Shown: positions 39,428 to 49,792 of the stretch, one piece after another
Layout: each line of letters starts with the position of its first letter
How positions within the stretch are numbered: position 1 is the first letter of the stretch
Assembly: GCA_004213175.1 (NCBI GenBank)
Contig: SHAT01000005.1
Coordinates: 1-64,000 of the forward strand
Length of the DNA: 64,000 nt
Direction of reading: 5' to 3'
DNA from: Pseudomonadota bacterium
Lineage (GTDB): Bacteria; SAR324; NAC60-12
The notes under the pieces: model-generated
Database searches by the model: none
What the model was told of the DNA's origin: nothing
The model's input: only the letters and a program-made list of their open reading frames with translations
Made by a program: the position numbers and the translations under genes

Positions 39428-40900
39428 ATGAAAAACTATGATCTGTGCGTAATCGGCGGAGGTCCATCAGGTTATGCCGCTGCAATGCGAGCGGTAGATT
39501 TTAATAAAAGTGTCCTGCTTGTTGAACGTGACCGTATTGGTGGTGCTGGAATTTATGACGGTGCGCTTTCCTCTAAAACATTTTGGGAAATTTCCAAAGA
39601 ATACTCTTCCTTCTGTAAAAAAATGCAACACTACGGTTTGGAAGAACCTGTTGTGCATTTTAAGAATGTTCTACAAGAAGTAAATTCCGCAGTTTTTGAA
39701 CGTTCAGATCAACTTGAAGAACATCTGAGGTTGGTTATTAAAAAGCGACCGGAGTCATTTCGTTTTGTCAAAGGAAACGGACGTTTAATCAGTGAAAATG
39801 AAATTGAACTGGAATCTGAATCCGGAAAAGAAAAAATATTTGCAAAAAATATTATAATTGCTACCGGAAGTCGCCCCCGGAAAATCCCCAGTATTACAAT
39901 TGATGAAGATATCATCATGACCAGTGACGGTATCAGTTCCCTTGAAGAGTTCCCGGAAAGTCTGGTAATCCTTGGTGCTGGAGTCATTGGCTGCGAGTTT
40001 GCCACTATCTTTTCCAATTTTAAAAAAACAAAGGTACATATAATTTCGAAAGACGACCGGATTTTGCCTTTTGAAGACCCTGATCTCGCTCTTGTGGTTG
40101 AGTCAAATTTAGAAGCTAATGGGGTGCTTATTCATAGGGAATCAAAACTTGAAAAAATGGAAATAGAAAATGGTCGAGTGGAATATATCCTTGTACATCC
40201 TGACAGGAGAAAAGAGGTTTATCATGCGGAAAAAGCCTTGGTATCAGTGGGGCGCATTCCAAATATAGAAAATACAGGTTTGCGAGAATTAGACGTTGAA
40301 CTGAGTGCTGCAGGGCACATTGTAGATAATGATACTCAAACCAGTATTACTAACATATACGCAGTGGGAGATATTACCGCAGACATTGCACTGGTTAACG
40401 TAGGAGAGCTTGAGGGGCGACATTCAGTAGAAAAAATGTATGGTAAAGGAAGACGTAAAATGCTTTATGAAAATATTTCAACAATTATGTTCCTCAATCC
40501 TGAAGTAGCTGGGGTTGGGATGAATGAACAGCAAGCACAAAAAGCAGGACTTAATTACCGGCTTGCCAGCTTTGATTACCGCTGCATTCCTCGTGCTGTG
40601 GCGATGCGTAATACTCAGGGTTTTTTCAAAATTCTTGTAACTGATGATGATAAAATGAGAATCCTTGGATTACGTGCAGTTGGCGAACACGCTTCTAGTG
40701 CGATTCAGGCTGTTGCTTTGTTGATAGCTACTGAAAAAGGTATTGATGAATTAGCCGAATTAATACATCCCCATCCATCAATTATTGAAGGTATACAAGA
40801 ATGCATACGAATGCTTCTTGGAAAATCAATATATAAACCCTATATTTTTCAGGAACTTCTAAACTGTAGACACTTCAAGGATGGTAAATACATTGATTGA
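39428..40900 (+). CDS. dihydrolipoamide dehydrogenase-like NAD(P)/FAD oxidoreductase lacking the redox disulfide
   Basis: YDLCVIGGGPSGYAAAMRAVD; IGGAGIYDGALSSKTFWE replaces GGTCxxxGCxPSK; VGRIPNIENTGL; IYAVGDITADIALVNVGELEGRHSVEKM. Confidence 0.88.
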   Translation: MKNYDLCVIGGGPSGYAAAMRAVDFNKSVLLVERDRIGGAGIYDGALSSKTFWEISKEYSSFCKKMQHYGLEEPVVHFKNVLQEVNSAVFERSDQLEEHLRLVIKKRPESFRFVKGNGRLISENEIELESESGKEKIFAKNIIIATGSRPRKIPSITIDEDIIMTSDGISSLEEFPESLVILGAGVIGCEFATIFSNFKKTKVHIISKDDRILPFEDPDLALVVESNLEANGVLIHRESKLEKMEIENGRVEYILVHPDRRKEVYHAEKALVSVGRIPNIENTGLRELDVELSAAGHIVDNDTQTSITNIYAVGDITADIALVNVGELEGRHSVEKMYGKGRRKMLYENISTIMFLNPEVAGVGMNEQQAQKAGLNYRLASFDYRCIPRAVAMRNTQGFFKILVTDDDKMRILGLRAVGEHASSAIQAVALLIATEKGIDELAELIHPHPSIIEGIQECIRMLLGKSIYKPYIFQELLNCRHFKDGKYID

Positions 40901-40943
40901 AAAAAACTGAATCTACCCATTTAATAATAGATAATCTAATTTA

Positions 40944-42344
40944 ATGCTTAGCACAAAAATTATATGTACCATTGGTCCTGCCAGTGAATCAACTGATATG
41001 TTGATGGATCTTGCTAGAGAAGGGATGAATGTCGCACGACTAAATTTTTCCCATGGAACACATAGTTCTCACCAACAAATTATAGAAAAAATTCGTGAAC
41101 TGAATAAACAAAGACAATTTCCGGTTGCAGTTTTAATGGATACGCAAGGGCCGGAAATCAGGACAGGAGACCAGGAAATTAAGCTTGTCCCCGGGGAACG
41201 CATTACCATCAATACTCCTCCAAATAAGGAAAAAGAAGGTATACTGTTTGTAGACTATCCGTACCTGATAAAAGATCTGGAAATTGGCAATCGTATTTCG
41301 ATTGATAGTGGTTTGATGTGTTTGGAGGTTTTGGCAAAAAGTGAAATAGGTCTGGAATGTGAAATAATTTACGGAGGTTGTGTCAGGGGACATAGACACG
41401 TCAATTTACCCGGAACTATTGTTAAATTGCCAGGAATTACAGAAACTGACAAGCAAGATATTTTATTTGGAATTGAGCAGAATATAGACATAATCGCGTT
41501 GTCCTTTGTTAGAAACGCCGAAACGATAAGGGAAGTCAGGGACTTGTTGGGAGATAGCTCTGAGCATATCAAACTTATTGCCAAAATTGAGAATCAGGAA
41601 GGTGTTGATCGTCTCGAAGAAATTGCCAAAGAAGCCGATGGCGTAATGGTCGCACGCGGTGACTTGGGAATTGAGGTTGAGATGGAAGATGTTCCTCAAA
41701 TTCAAAGACAGATTGCTTTCTTGTGTGCAAAATACGGTAAACGTCTGATTGTAGCAACTCAAATGCTCGAATCGATGATTGAAAACCCTGTTCCAACGAG
41801 GGCAGAAGTCTCTGATGTTGCAAACGCAGTCTTTGAACAGACTGATGCAATTATGCTTTCAGGAGAGACTTCTGTTGGAAGATATCCTGCCCATTCAGTG
41901 GAAATACTGGCGAGGATTGCGAGACGTACCGAGGATTATCCGGGATTAAATTCTACTGAAAAATTAGTGAAAGTTCAGCATGGACAACATTTGGCGGAAT
42001 CTGCTATTCAAATTGCTACTAATTTAAAAATACGTGCAGTTGTTGTGATTACACGTAATGGCCGGGGAGCACGCTATCTCTCAAATCTCAGGCCACATAA
42101 GATTAACATTTATTCGTTTACAAATAGTGTTAAAGTCTTGTCTTCGATGATTCTCTATAGAGGTGTTTATCCTTTTCTCATGGAATTGCAGGAAAATCCA
42201 GAGATGAGCATTCAGGATGCATTAAGTATTCTTCATGAAAAGGAAGGTTTTGAGCCAGAAGAAAAAGTAGTTGTGCTGGCTAACATTCTTACGGGTGAAG
42301 GTTATTGCACGTCTCTGCAGATACGATCTATTCCGACTATTTAG
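40944..42344 (+). CDS. pyk: pyruvate kinase
   Basis: TKIICTIGPASESTDMLMDLAREGMNVARLNFSHGTH; ALSFVRNAETI; MVARGDLGIEVEMEDVPQIQR. Confidence 0.96.
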   Translation: MLSTKIICTIGPASESTDMLMDLAREGMNVARLNFSHGTHSSHQQIIEKIRELNKQRQFPVAVLMDTQGPEIRTGDQEIKLVPGERITINTPPNKEKEGILFVDYPYLIKDLEIGNRISIDSGLMCLEVLAKSEIGLECEIIYGGCVRGHRHVNLPGTIVKLPGITETDKQDILFGIEQNIDIIALSFVRNAETIREVRDLLGDSSEHIKLIAKIENQEGVDRLEEIAKEADGVMVARGDLGIEVEMEDVPQIQRQIAFLCAKYGKRLIVATQMLESMIENPVPTRAEVSDVANAVFEQTDAIMLSGETSVGRYPAHSVEILARIARRTEDYPGLNSTEKLVKVQHGQHLAESAIQIATNLKIRAVVVITRNGRGARYLSNLRPHKINIYSFTNSVKVLSSMILYRGVYPFLMELQENPEMSIQDALSILHEKEGFEPEEKVVVLANILTGEGYCTSLQIRSIPTI

Positions 42345-42369
42345 CTTGGTTACGTTCAGCAACTTTGTT

Positions 42370-43608
42370 TTATAAGTTAGAACTCGCTGAAAAAACGAGA
42401 GTGAGTGATTCTCGTGTAAGCTTTCTTGTTTCCGTGCTTCCACTGTATAACCAGGCTTTCCCTGAACCGGAAGTATATATCGTACCTAATGTGAGCGAAG
42501 ATGAGGACGAGTAAGAGGTGTACCCAAAACTTGCGCCATGGATATCTAAATATTCGTACGGAGCTGTTGTTGATGAATCCGGTATGGGAAGGTTTGTATA
42601 GTTGGTGAACAAACCAAAACGTATTGCATTCGTAGGATTGAGGTAATATTCCATACCGCCTGAGTAGTTCAAGATGTTCGCACGTCCTATTTCTGATGTC
42701 TGGTAATAATCAACGTCTATTGTATAGAGTAGCGAAGGAGTCGGGAAATAAGATATTCCCCAGGCCAAGTGCAGGGGAAACTTGCGTTTTTCTTCTGAAT
42801 TAGTGCGATTCATTAAGGTTAATAGACTTGGTGTACCGGTACTGTTATCTGTGTTGTGAAAAGAAACATCACCCTGAAAAGATGAGTTAAGTAGAACAGA
42901 TTGATCTACTGTCATGCCAACTGTGAGCAAACTCCAAGGACTCCACTGCAAACCAATTTTAGGCATCAAACCATCTTCTCTCAGCTTCCTGCTTTCATAA
43001 TAAACCTCATATCCATTGTCATCAGCACTTTCCAAGAAATAGTGGTATTGACGCATAAAACTGCGGTATTGATAATATAGAGTCAGTCCAAAAGAAAGGC
43101 GGTCTCCAAATTTCATTGCTGCTGAGGGTCCCATAAGGTAAGTTATGTCCTCTGAGTGAAGACTTTGATAATATTTTTTTACAGTGCTGAGAGGATTATC
43201 AAATACCAGATCCTGGTGTTCGATAAAAGCTTCAGGAACAACGTATGAAAAACAAAATGAATAATTTTTGTAATTTTTCAGCACGCCAAAATAGTTAGGT
43301 ACCAGCGCTTCGCTTTCACGAACCCAATCTTCAGTACCAATCGCTTCGGAGTATACTGTTTTCATTTTGTGCAGCATATTACCACTACCTGAAAGACTGT
43401 CTCCAACCGCATAGGCAATTCCGGCTGGGTTGTAGTAGCATCCAGTACTGTCATCTGAAATGGCCACGTAGCTACCACCCATTGTTGCCGCACGTTCACC
43501 GATCAGCATATTTTTATAGTGAGCATTATCAGCGTGCAACTGCATGGGAGCAAAGACGACACAAATCAAAATACTAAAGTGAAACCATAATTTTCTTAAA
43601 GCGTTTTT
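42370..43608 (-). CDS. FadL/PorV-like outer membrane beta-barrel protein
   Basis: Signal peptide; GERAATMGGSYVAISDDSTGCYYNPAGIAYAVGDSL; C-terminal aromatic beta strands. Confidence 0.7.
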   Translation of the reverse strand, partial: KNALRKLWFHFSILICVVFAPMQLHADNAHYKNMLIGERAATMGGSYVAISDDSTGCYYNPAGIAYAVGDSLSGSGNMLHKMKTVYSEAIGTEDWVRESEALVPNYFGVLKNYKNYSFCFSYVVPEAFIEHQDLVFDNPLSTVKKYYQSLHSEDITYLMGPSAAMKFGDRLSFGLTLYYQYRSFMRQYHYFLESADDNGYEVYYESRKLREDGLMPKIGLQWSPWSLLTVGMTVDQSVLLNSSFQGDVSFHNTDNSTGTPSLLTLMNRTNSEEKRKFPLHLAWGISYFPTPSLLYTIDVDYYQTSEIGRANILNYSGGMEYYLNPTNAIRFGLFTNYTNLPIPDSSTTAPYEYLDIHGASFGYTSYSSSSSLTLGTIYTSGSGKAWLYSGSTETRKLTRESLTLVFSASSNL

Positions 43609-44413
43609 CATTTGTCTTTCCCTGAATTTTGTCCAGCCCATTCCTGTTAATAAACTCATTGAGTTTGCTGTATCTGAATTCAATAGTCGGGTGAGTTTTA
43701 GAAAGTACTACAGCTTTACCTTTTGCCAAATGCGGTTTTAAGGATTTTAAAAAATCTAGATAACTTCGTGGATCGTAACCTGTTGCAATCAGCATTTCCA
43801 GTGCTTTTTGATCAGCATCGAGCTCATCATCTTTGGAGAGACCTTCTTCCATCAGCATTTTAAATGCAAGGTCATTCAGACGTTCTATTGCGATTTTTGC
43901 GCTGAGAGAAGCACCACCTAAGACTTGGGCTATTCCTGATGTAACCGAACTGTCAGTACTTTGAAGTTTAAGTTTGCGGATAATGTGTTTTTGACCTACG
44001 TGCACCAGTTCGTGAGCCAATACACCCGCGAGTTGTGCTTCATTTCGCATTAGCTTAAGTGCTCCCAGAGTGACAAAAATATAACCCCCGGGGGCTGCAA
44101 AGGCGTTAATATCTTCGGTATCTAGAATGCCGAAATAATATCTAATTTCCGGGCGTCCGAGTTGCGCGGAGATACCTGTTCCAATTTGGGAAACATAGCG
44201 GACCTTTTTCTCGTCCCGTAGGATTTTATATTTCCCTAGGATTTTAGCAGCAACTCCACGGCCAAAATCAATTTCACGGTCAGTATTTGCTTCCTGATTT
44301 TTCCAAAATATATGATGTGCACGCAAGCGGGATTCATGTGTCTGTGCTGAGGAAGCAAAGCAAAAATAACAAATGGAAACGAATAACCAGAGATAGTTAC
44401 GTAATTTTTGCAT
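43574..44413 (-). CDS. M48 family periplasmic metalloprotease
   Basis: HELVHVGQKH (HExxH), GLSKDDELDADQKALEMLIATGYDPR, FAAPGGYIFVTLGAL. Confidence 0.9.
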   Translation of the reverse strand: MQKLRNYLWLFVSICYFCFASSAQTHESRLRAHHIFWKNQEANTDREIDFGRGVAAKILGKYKILRDEKKVRYVSQIGTGISAQLGRPEIRYYFGILDTEDINAFAAPGGYIFVTLGALKLMRNEAQLAGVLAHELVHVGQKHIIRKLKLQSTDSSVTSGIAQVLGGASLSAKIAIERLNDLAFKMLMEEGLSKDDELDADQKALEMLIATGYDPRSYLDFLKSLKPHLAKGKAVVLSKTHPTIEFRYSKLNEFINRNGLDKIQGKTNEKRFKKIMVSL

Positions 44414-44419
44414 TATTAA

Positions 44420-44956
44420 TTACTCTGTTAGGGTTAAAAATATTACAGAGTTTTCTTCATCGAATGGTCTATTTTCCAACCACTCCAGTGCAGCATAATC
44501 CGTTTGAAATGGACTGATTTTTTTGCCTTTGCTGTCCAATAAACCCTTCACACCGACAACCGCGGAAAAGGTGCGTAACCTTAGTCTACGGCCTGATGCA
44601 GACTGGAGTTGAACTTTTTGTCCTAAAATCAGTTTTTTCCTTTTAACAGGAAATTTTGAGATTTGCCCACGTAAAAGCCATCCCTGATTTTCTCCAGCTT
44701 TAACCTTTTGCCAAATTCCTTTGCTCACTAACGGTAGTACTTTTGTACCTCGTTTCAGTTTGAAGGAACTTTTGCTATGAATAGAAGGTTGCTCGCGCAA
44801 TACCGCTCCCATTCCCTTAATATAACCTGTATTATTAACTGCGAATACTGAGGAAAGAAAAAAAGTCAATAGCAGGAAAATACCCGCAAAAATTTGTAGG
44901 AAAATATTTATGCTATGAAAACTAGAGTCAAGTTGTTTTTGAGACTTGGTTATCAT
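44420..44956 (-). CDS. secreted SH3b-domain protein
   Basis: Signal/TM segment then GYIKGMGAVLREQPSIHSKSSFKLKRGTKVLPLVSKGIWQKVKAGENQGWLLRG. Confidence 0.7.
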   Translation of the reverse strand: MITKSQKQLDSSFHSINIFLQIFAGIFLLLTFFLSSVFAVNNTGYIKGMGAVLREQPSIHSKSSFKLKRGTKVLPLVSKGIWQKVKAGENQGWLLRGQISKFPVKRKKLILGQKVQLQSASGRRLRLRTFSAVVGVKGLLDSKGKKISPFQTDYAALEWLENRPFDEENSVIFLTLTE

Positions 44957-45452
44957 TTTTTGAAAATAATAGAGGAATGATAAAGAAAACAACTCCTAGG
45001 CTAATGAAACAATCGGCAAGGTTGTTGACGAAGAAACTTGTTTCATACCAACGAAAGTGGAAAAAATCCGTTACATAACCATATACCACTCTATCGATTA
45101 AATTTCCGGCCGCACCAGGTAAAACACAGACAAGTCCTGAACGAGTAAAAAAGTCTAACTCATTCCAGTAGCGTGTTTGATAAAAGATCATTGCGATCAC
45201 TGCTACTGAAGATACCCCAACTAACAGAGGAATGCGAAAAGAATCTGATATATCTGAAAAAATGCTGAAACTTATACCACGGTTTTGAACATGAGTTAAG
45301 TCTATGAAATTTGTTAACAGCTCTGTTATTTCATATAGAGGGATTTCCGCTCTAACCCATATTTTTGAGCCTAGATCAAGCCCCAGAAGTAGTATCATGA
45401 TTAGCAAGCTTAATCTGAAGGAAGGTGTTGATAATGTTTCAAAAGTATTCAA
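44928..45452 (-). CDS. lspA: lipoprotein signal peptidase
   Basis: LDLTHVQNRGISFSIF variant (N..G.sF); LPGAAGNLIDRVVYGYVTDFFHF; NNLADCFI. Confidence 0.95.
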   Translation of the reverse strand: MNTFETLSTPSFRLSLLIMILLLGLDLGSKIWVRAEIPLYEITELLTNFIDLTHVQNRGISFSIFSDISDSFRIPLLVGVSSVAVIAMIFYQTRYWNELDFFTRSGLVCVLPGAAGNLIDRVVYGYVTDFFHFRWYETSFFVNNLADCFISLGVVFFIIPLLFSKNDNQVSKTT

Positions 45453-46732
45453 GCAGCTTGCCCCGCAGAAGAAATTAAATCTGTGATATTTATTGGATTC
45501 TGTTCACGAAGTTGCATGTCTCTAATAACCACCTTCTCCTGTTTCAATTCTTCCGGAAAAAGCAGTATCGCAAATTTTGCACCGGATTCATTTGCCTCAT
45601 GGAGCGATTTCTTCATTTTTTTCATGCTAAAATTACAATCCACAATTGCACCTTTTGAACGTAATTCATTCGCAATTTTTAATGCGATTCCGACCTGTTC
45701 ATTGTCAAAAGGAATTATAGTGTAATCCAGTGTACGCGTCAACTCCGGAAAGCGTTCCAACTCTCTAAGTACATCTAAAACAACCACATCACCAAATCCG
45801 AAACCAACCGCAGGCACGGATTTTCCGCCGTATGTTGAAAGAAGAGAATCATATCGCCCACCACCGCAAATTGCGCGGTGCTGTTTTTCGGGACTGTTGA
45901 TCTCAAAAACAGCACCTGTGTAATAAGATAATCCTCTGACGATGGAAATATCAAATTGCAGATAATCGCTGTATCCTGCAGTATCCATTAACTGTAGCAA
46001 GTGTTGTAATTCATCTATACCCTCTGTGTGCTGCAACTCTTCTTTCAATTCCTGCAGGTTCGTTTTTGTTAAATATTCATTTAAATGCTGTACCTGCGAA
46101 GATGTCATTCCAACATCTTTCAGCATTGTGCCTAGTGTCTCAGGAGATACTTTGTCGCGCTTATCCATGATAACGAGAATTGCGCTATGGAGTTTCTCCG
46201 TTACATTCAATTGACTAAGTATAGCGTTTAAGATGCGACGGTCATTGATAAAAACACGAATATCTTTTGCAGAAAGTCCCATTGATTCACATGCCGATAT
46301 GAGTAGCATCAGAATTTCTGCTTCTGCCACCATATCCGGTTGACCGATGATGTCTGCATTCCACTGAAAATGTTCACGCCGACGACCTTTGGTCATACGT
46401 TCATAACGAAAACATTGTGGCATCGAAAACCATTTGATTGGGAATAATAATGATTTTGTTCTTTGAAGAACCAGCCTTGCCAGTGATGGTGTCATTTCCG
46501 GGCGCAGACTTAAGCGCCTACCTCCCTTGTCTTCGAAGCTGTATAGCTGTTTACTTATTTCATCACCTGCTTTCCGAATATAAAGCTCCTCATGTTCCAA
46601 TACACATGTATCATATTCTTCAAATCCGGCTTGTTCCGAAACACTGCGCCAAACTTGAAATAACCAGTTGCGCATCCGCATTTCGTCAGGGAAGAAATCA
46701 CGGGTCCCCTTGACAGGCTGTAAGTCAATCAT
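45449..46732 (-). CDS. hisS: histidyl-tRNA synthetase
   Basis: LQPVKGTRDFFPDEM, LRPEMTPSLARLV, ICGGGRYDSLLSTYGGKSVPAVGFGFG. Confidence 0.96.
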   Translation of the reverse strand: MIDLQPVKGTRDFFPDEMRMRNWLFQVWRSVSEQAGFEEYDTCVLEHEELYIRKAGDEISKQLYSFEDKGGRRLSLRPEMTPSLARLVLQRTKSLLFPIKWFSMPQCFRYERMTKGRRREHFQWNADIIGQPDMVAEAEILMLLISACESMGLSAKDIRVFINDRRILNAILSQLNVTEKLHSAILVIMDKRDKVSPETLGTMLKDVGMTSSQVQHLNEYLTKTNLQELKEELQHTEGIDELQHLLQLMDTAGYSDYLQFDISIVRGLSYYTGAVFEINSPEKQHRAICGGGRYDSLLSTYGGKSVPAVGFGFGDVVVLDVLRELERFPELTRTLDYTIIPFDNEQVGIALKIANELRSKGAIVDCNFSMKKMKKSLHEANESGAKFAILLFPEELKQEKVVIRDMQLREQNPINITDLISSAGQAA

Positions 46733-46786
46733 AATCTATATATTCTTATGCTGTGTATTAAAAATATTGAATTTGCTGAGGGACCT

Positions 46787-47698
46787 TCACTGTTGAAAAG
46801 CCAATTCTGGGATTTTTTTAAAGTCATCCCAGGCCTGAGACATAGCGGAACGATTTCTTAAAAGGTATGAAGGGTGAAATGTCGGCAGCGTTGTCCAATT
46901 TTCGTATCGCATAATTCTCCCGTGCGCCTTGGTAATTCCAGGCAGTTCCGGAATCAAAGTCTTTGAGGGCACATTACCCAGCGTGACTATCAATTTCGGA
47001 TTTATTAATTCAATTTGTTGTCTCAGGGCAGGCATGCAGCATGAAATTTCTGCTGGCGTAGGGTTCCTGTTATTAGGAGGTCTGCATTTTACAATGTTGG
47101 TAATGTATACATCCTGCCTTTCAATTCCTAATGTGTTTATCATCTTGGTCAACAACCTTCCCGCCCGCCCTACAAAAGGCTCTCCCTGAGCGTCTTCTTC
47201 TGCTCCAGGACCTTCTCCTATAAACATCACTGCTGCTTGCTGAATGCCTCGGCCAAAAACCAGATTTGTCCTGGTTTTCCCAAGTTCACACTTTTGACAA
47301 GATTTATACTTTGCAGCTAATTTTATCAAGCTTGAAAAATTATCAGTGGTTTTTTGCTGAGGTGGAAATTGAGCAAATACCTCTGTTACGGTTTTTTTCA
47401 TTACTGCTGAATTACTTTCCTTGAAAGCTGAAATACCTGTTGAAGGTGGATATACCGCAGTATCAATTTTTTCATCATTAATTTTTAGCACAGGTTGATT
47501 TTGTGCAGACAGTTTGTAGTTAGCGCCTTCGAGCTTTACAGTTATTTCAGTTTTTGTACACATCATTTCTTCTAACCCATCCAGCAACAGCTTCAGCTTT
47601 ACTTTGGGCATAGCTTCGATATTAATGTAATTTAGCCCTTTTTTATGAAGAGATTGCAATTGATTTTCTAATTGCAACAACAACGTTGGATAGTCCAA
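46787..47698 (-). CDS. family 4 (Fe-S) uracil-DNA glycosylase with N-terminal extension
   Basis: CQKCELGKTRTNLVFGRG, GEGPGAEEDAQGEPFVGRAGRLLTKMI, YITNIVKCRPPNNRNPTPAEISCCMPAL, PTFHPSYLLRN. Confidence 0.93.
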   Translation of the reverse strand: MDYPTLLLQLENQLQSLHKKGLNYINIEAMPKVKLKLLLDGLEEMMCTKTEITVKLEGANYKLSAQNQPVLKINDEKIDTAVYPPSTGISAFKESNSAVMKKTVTEVFAQFPPQQKTTDNFSSLIKLAAKYKSCQKCELGKTRTNLVFGRGIQQAAVMFIGEGPGAEEDAQGEPFVGRAGRLLTKMINTLGIERQDVYITNIVKCRPPNNRNPTPAEISCCMPALRQQIELINPKLIVTLGNVPSKTLIPELPGITKAHGRIMRYENWTTLPTFHPSYLLRNRSAMSQAWDDFKKIPELAFQQ

Positions 47699-47801
47699 AA
47701 TTTTCTCTGTTAAGAATGATTTTTGTATAACTGTTTATACTTGCCGTGCTCTCATACTCATTATGAAATTTGCCAAACTAAATTCTACTATTTTTGTATA
47801 T

Positions 47802-49157
47802 TTATAAAATATAACGACTTAAATCCTGATTTTTCAATAAGTTAGAAATTCGGCTTTTAATATATTCCGGAGTTACAGATATCTTTTGACCTTTCAATTC
47901 CGGCGCAGTAAAGCTAACTTCTTCAAGCAGTTGCTCCATAACTGTGTGAAGTCTGCGTGCACCGATATTTTCGGATTCTTCATTAATTTGACAGGCAATT
48001 TCCGCAATGGTGTCAATTGCGTCTTTGGTAAATTCCAACTCAACACCTTCTGTTCTCATCAACTCTGTATATTGAACTATCAGTGCATTTTTTGGTTCAG
48101 TCAGAATTCGCACAAAATCTTCCCGACTGAGTGACTGTAATTCAACACGTATTGGAAATCTTCCCTGCAGTTCCGGAATCATGTCAGACGGTTTTGTAAG
48201 ATGAAATGCTCCTGCGGCAATAAAAAGGATATGGTCTGTTTGAACTGGTCCATATTTGGTGTTGACGGTTGAACCTTCCACAATCGGTAACAAATCTCTC
48301 TGTACGCCTTCTCTGGAAACGTCTGGTCCCTGAGAATGGCTTCGGCGCGAAGCTACTTTATCAACTTCATCCAAGAAAACTATACCGCTTTGTTCAACAC
48401 GTGTTACTGCTTCACGTGATACTTCTTCCATGTCAATAAGTTTGCTGACCTCTTCTTGCTGCAAAATTTTTCTCGCTTCATCAATACTGACACGTCTCCG
48501 TTTTGACTGTTTGGGCATCATATTTGAGAGCATGTCTCGAATATTCATGTCCATATTGTCGTTCATTGAAACCGGCATAAATTCCATCACAGCACCGGAA
48601 GGGCGTTCGGATACATCCAGCTCAACCATGCGATCATCTAAAACTCCGGAGCTAAGTTTTTTCCGGAATTTGTCTCGAGTCGGGTTTTCCGTTTTATTAA
48701 CTGAAGATTCTTCATCCTTTTTCTCTGCCGGAGGGAGGAGTAGATCCAGTAGACGCTCCTCTACCATTTCTTTTGCGGCTTCCTGTTTGCGCTCCATTTG
48801 CTCATGACGTACCATATTGACTGAATAATCTGCCAAATCGCGAATCATTGATTCAACATCACGTCCCACATAGCCAACTTCAGTAAATTTGGAAGCCTCA
48901 ACTTTTACAAAAGGAGCATTGACTAATCTGGAAATTCGACGAGCAATTTCAGTTTTGCCGATACCTGTTGCTCCGATCATTATGATGTTTTTTGGTAAAA
49001 TTTCATCTTTTAAATCTTCATCAAGTTGTAGACGTCTCCAGCGATTGCGTAGAGCTACCGCTACAGCTTTTTTTGCGTCAGTCTGACCTATTATGTAACG
49101 GTCCAATGCTACTACCGTTTCCTGCGGCGTCATATTTAGTTCTGTTGCAGATTTCAT
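47802..49157 (-). CDS. hslU: HslU ATPase subunit of HslUV protease
   Basis: [51 protein letters not shown]-term LSRYIL. Confidence 0.97.
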   Translation of the reverse strand: MKSATELNMTPQETVVALDRYIIGQTDAKKAVAVALRNRWRRLQLDEDLKDEILPKNIIMIGATGIGKTEIARRISRLVNAPFVKVEASKFTEVGYVGRDVESMIRDLADYSVNMVRHEQMERKQEAAKEMVEERLLDLLLPPAEKKDEESSVNKTENPTRDKFRKKLSSGVLDDRMVELDVSERPSGAVMEFMPVSMNDNMDMNIRDMLSNMMPKQSKRRRVSIDEARKILQQEEVSKLIDMEEVSREAVTRVEQSGIVFLDEVDKVASRRSHSQGPDVSREGVQRDLLPIVEGSTVNTKYGPVQTDHILFIAAGAFHLTKPSDMIPELQGRFPIRVELQSLSREDFVRILTEPKNALIVQYTELMRTEGVELEFTKDAIDTIAEIACQINEESENIGARRLHTVMEQLLEEVSFTAPELKGQKISVTPEYIKSRISNLLKNQDLSRYIL

Positions 49158-49161
49158 TTGT

Positions 49162-49683
49162 TTAGTATTTCAATTCTTCGTAGGTAATTTTGTCATTGGT
49201 ATAGATACAAATATCAGCGGCAATTTTCATGGATTTTTCTGCAATTTTACGTGGGCTGATTTTCGTTTCCATTAGAGCACGTGCAGCTGCAAGGGCATAC
49301 ATTCCTCCTGACCCTATTCCTATCAGTCCATCATCAGGTTCAATTACATCCCCGTTTCCTGAAATAACAAGTGAGGCCTCTGCACTTGAAACCGCGAGTA
49401 ATGCTTCCAGATTACGAAGCATTTTGTCTGTCCTCCATTCTTTGGCAAGTTCAACAGCTGAGCGAAGGAGCTTCCCGTTGTACTGCTCGAGTTTTTCATC
49501 AAATTTTTCAAAGAGAGTGAAGGCATCTGCGGTTGAACCAGCAAAACCAGCAATAACCTTTCCGTCAAAAGTGTTGCGCAGCTTACGTGCCGAAGGTTTC
49601 ATAATGGTGTTCTGCATGGAGACTTGTCCGTCGCCCGCCATTACAATTTGGTTGTCCTTGCGTACGCAGAGAATAGTTGTCAT
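49162..49683 (-). CDS. hslV: HslV peptidase subunit
   Basis: [36 protein letters not shown]; adjacent to hslU. Confidence 0.96.
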   Translation of the reverse strand: MTTILCVRKDNQIVMAGDGQVSMQNTIMKPSARKLRNTFDGKVIAGFAGSTADAFTLFEKFDEKLEQYNGKLLRSAVELAKEWRTDKMLRNLEALLAVSSAEASLVISGNGDVIEPDDGLIGIGSGGMYALAAARALMETKISPRKIAEKSMKIAADICIYTNDKITYEELKY

Positions 49684-49750
49684 AAGTTTGTATTGTAATT
49701 TGTTTATCTAGACTTCATATTTATCATAGCAGTTGTGAAATTTTTGTCCA

Positions 49751-49769
49751 GACGAGAGAAAAACTCGTC
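49751..49769. other. short perfect hairpin between pgsA and hslV
   Basis: GACGAG-agaaaaa-CTCGTC. Confidence 0.4.
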
Positions 49770-49792
49770 GAAATTCAATGTGGGAATTTTGG

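Noticed and set aside
42305-42514. 69-aa ORF across the pyk 3' end
   Set aside because: Overlaps the pyk stop and runs antisense into the FadL-like gene; likely chance.
47886-49086. ORFs antisense to hslU (47886..48134, 48430..48807, 48889..49086)
   Set aside because: Antisense to a well-supported conserved gene.
49229-49711. 160-aa ORF antisense to hslV
   Set aside because: Long but fully antisense to hslV; low-complexity S/A/R composition typical of shadow ORFs.
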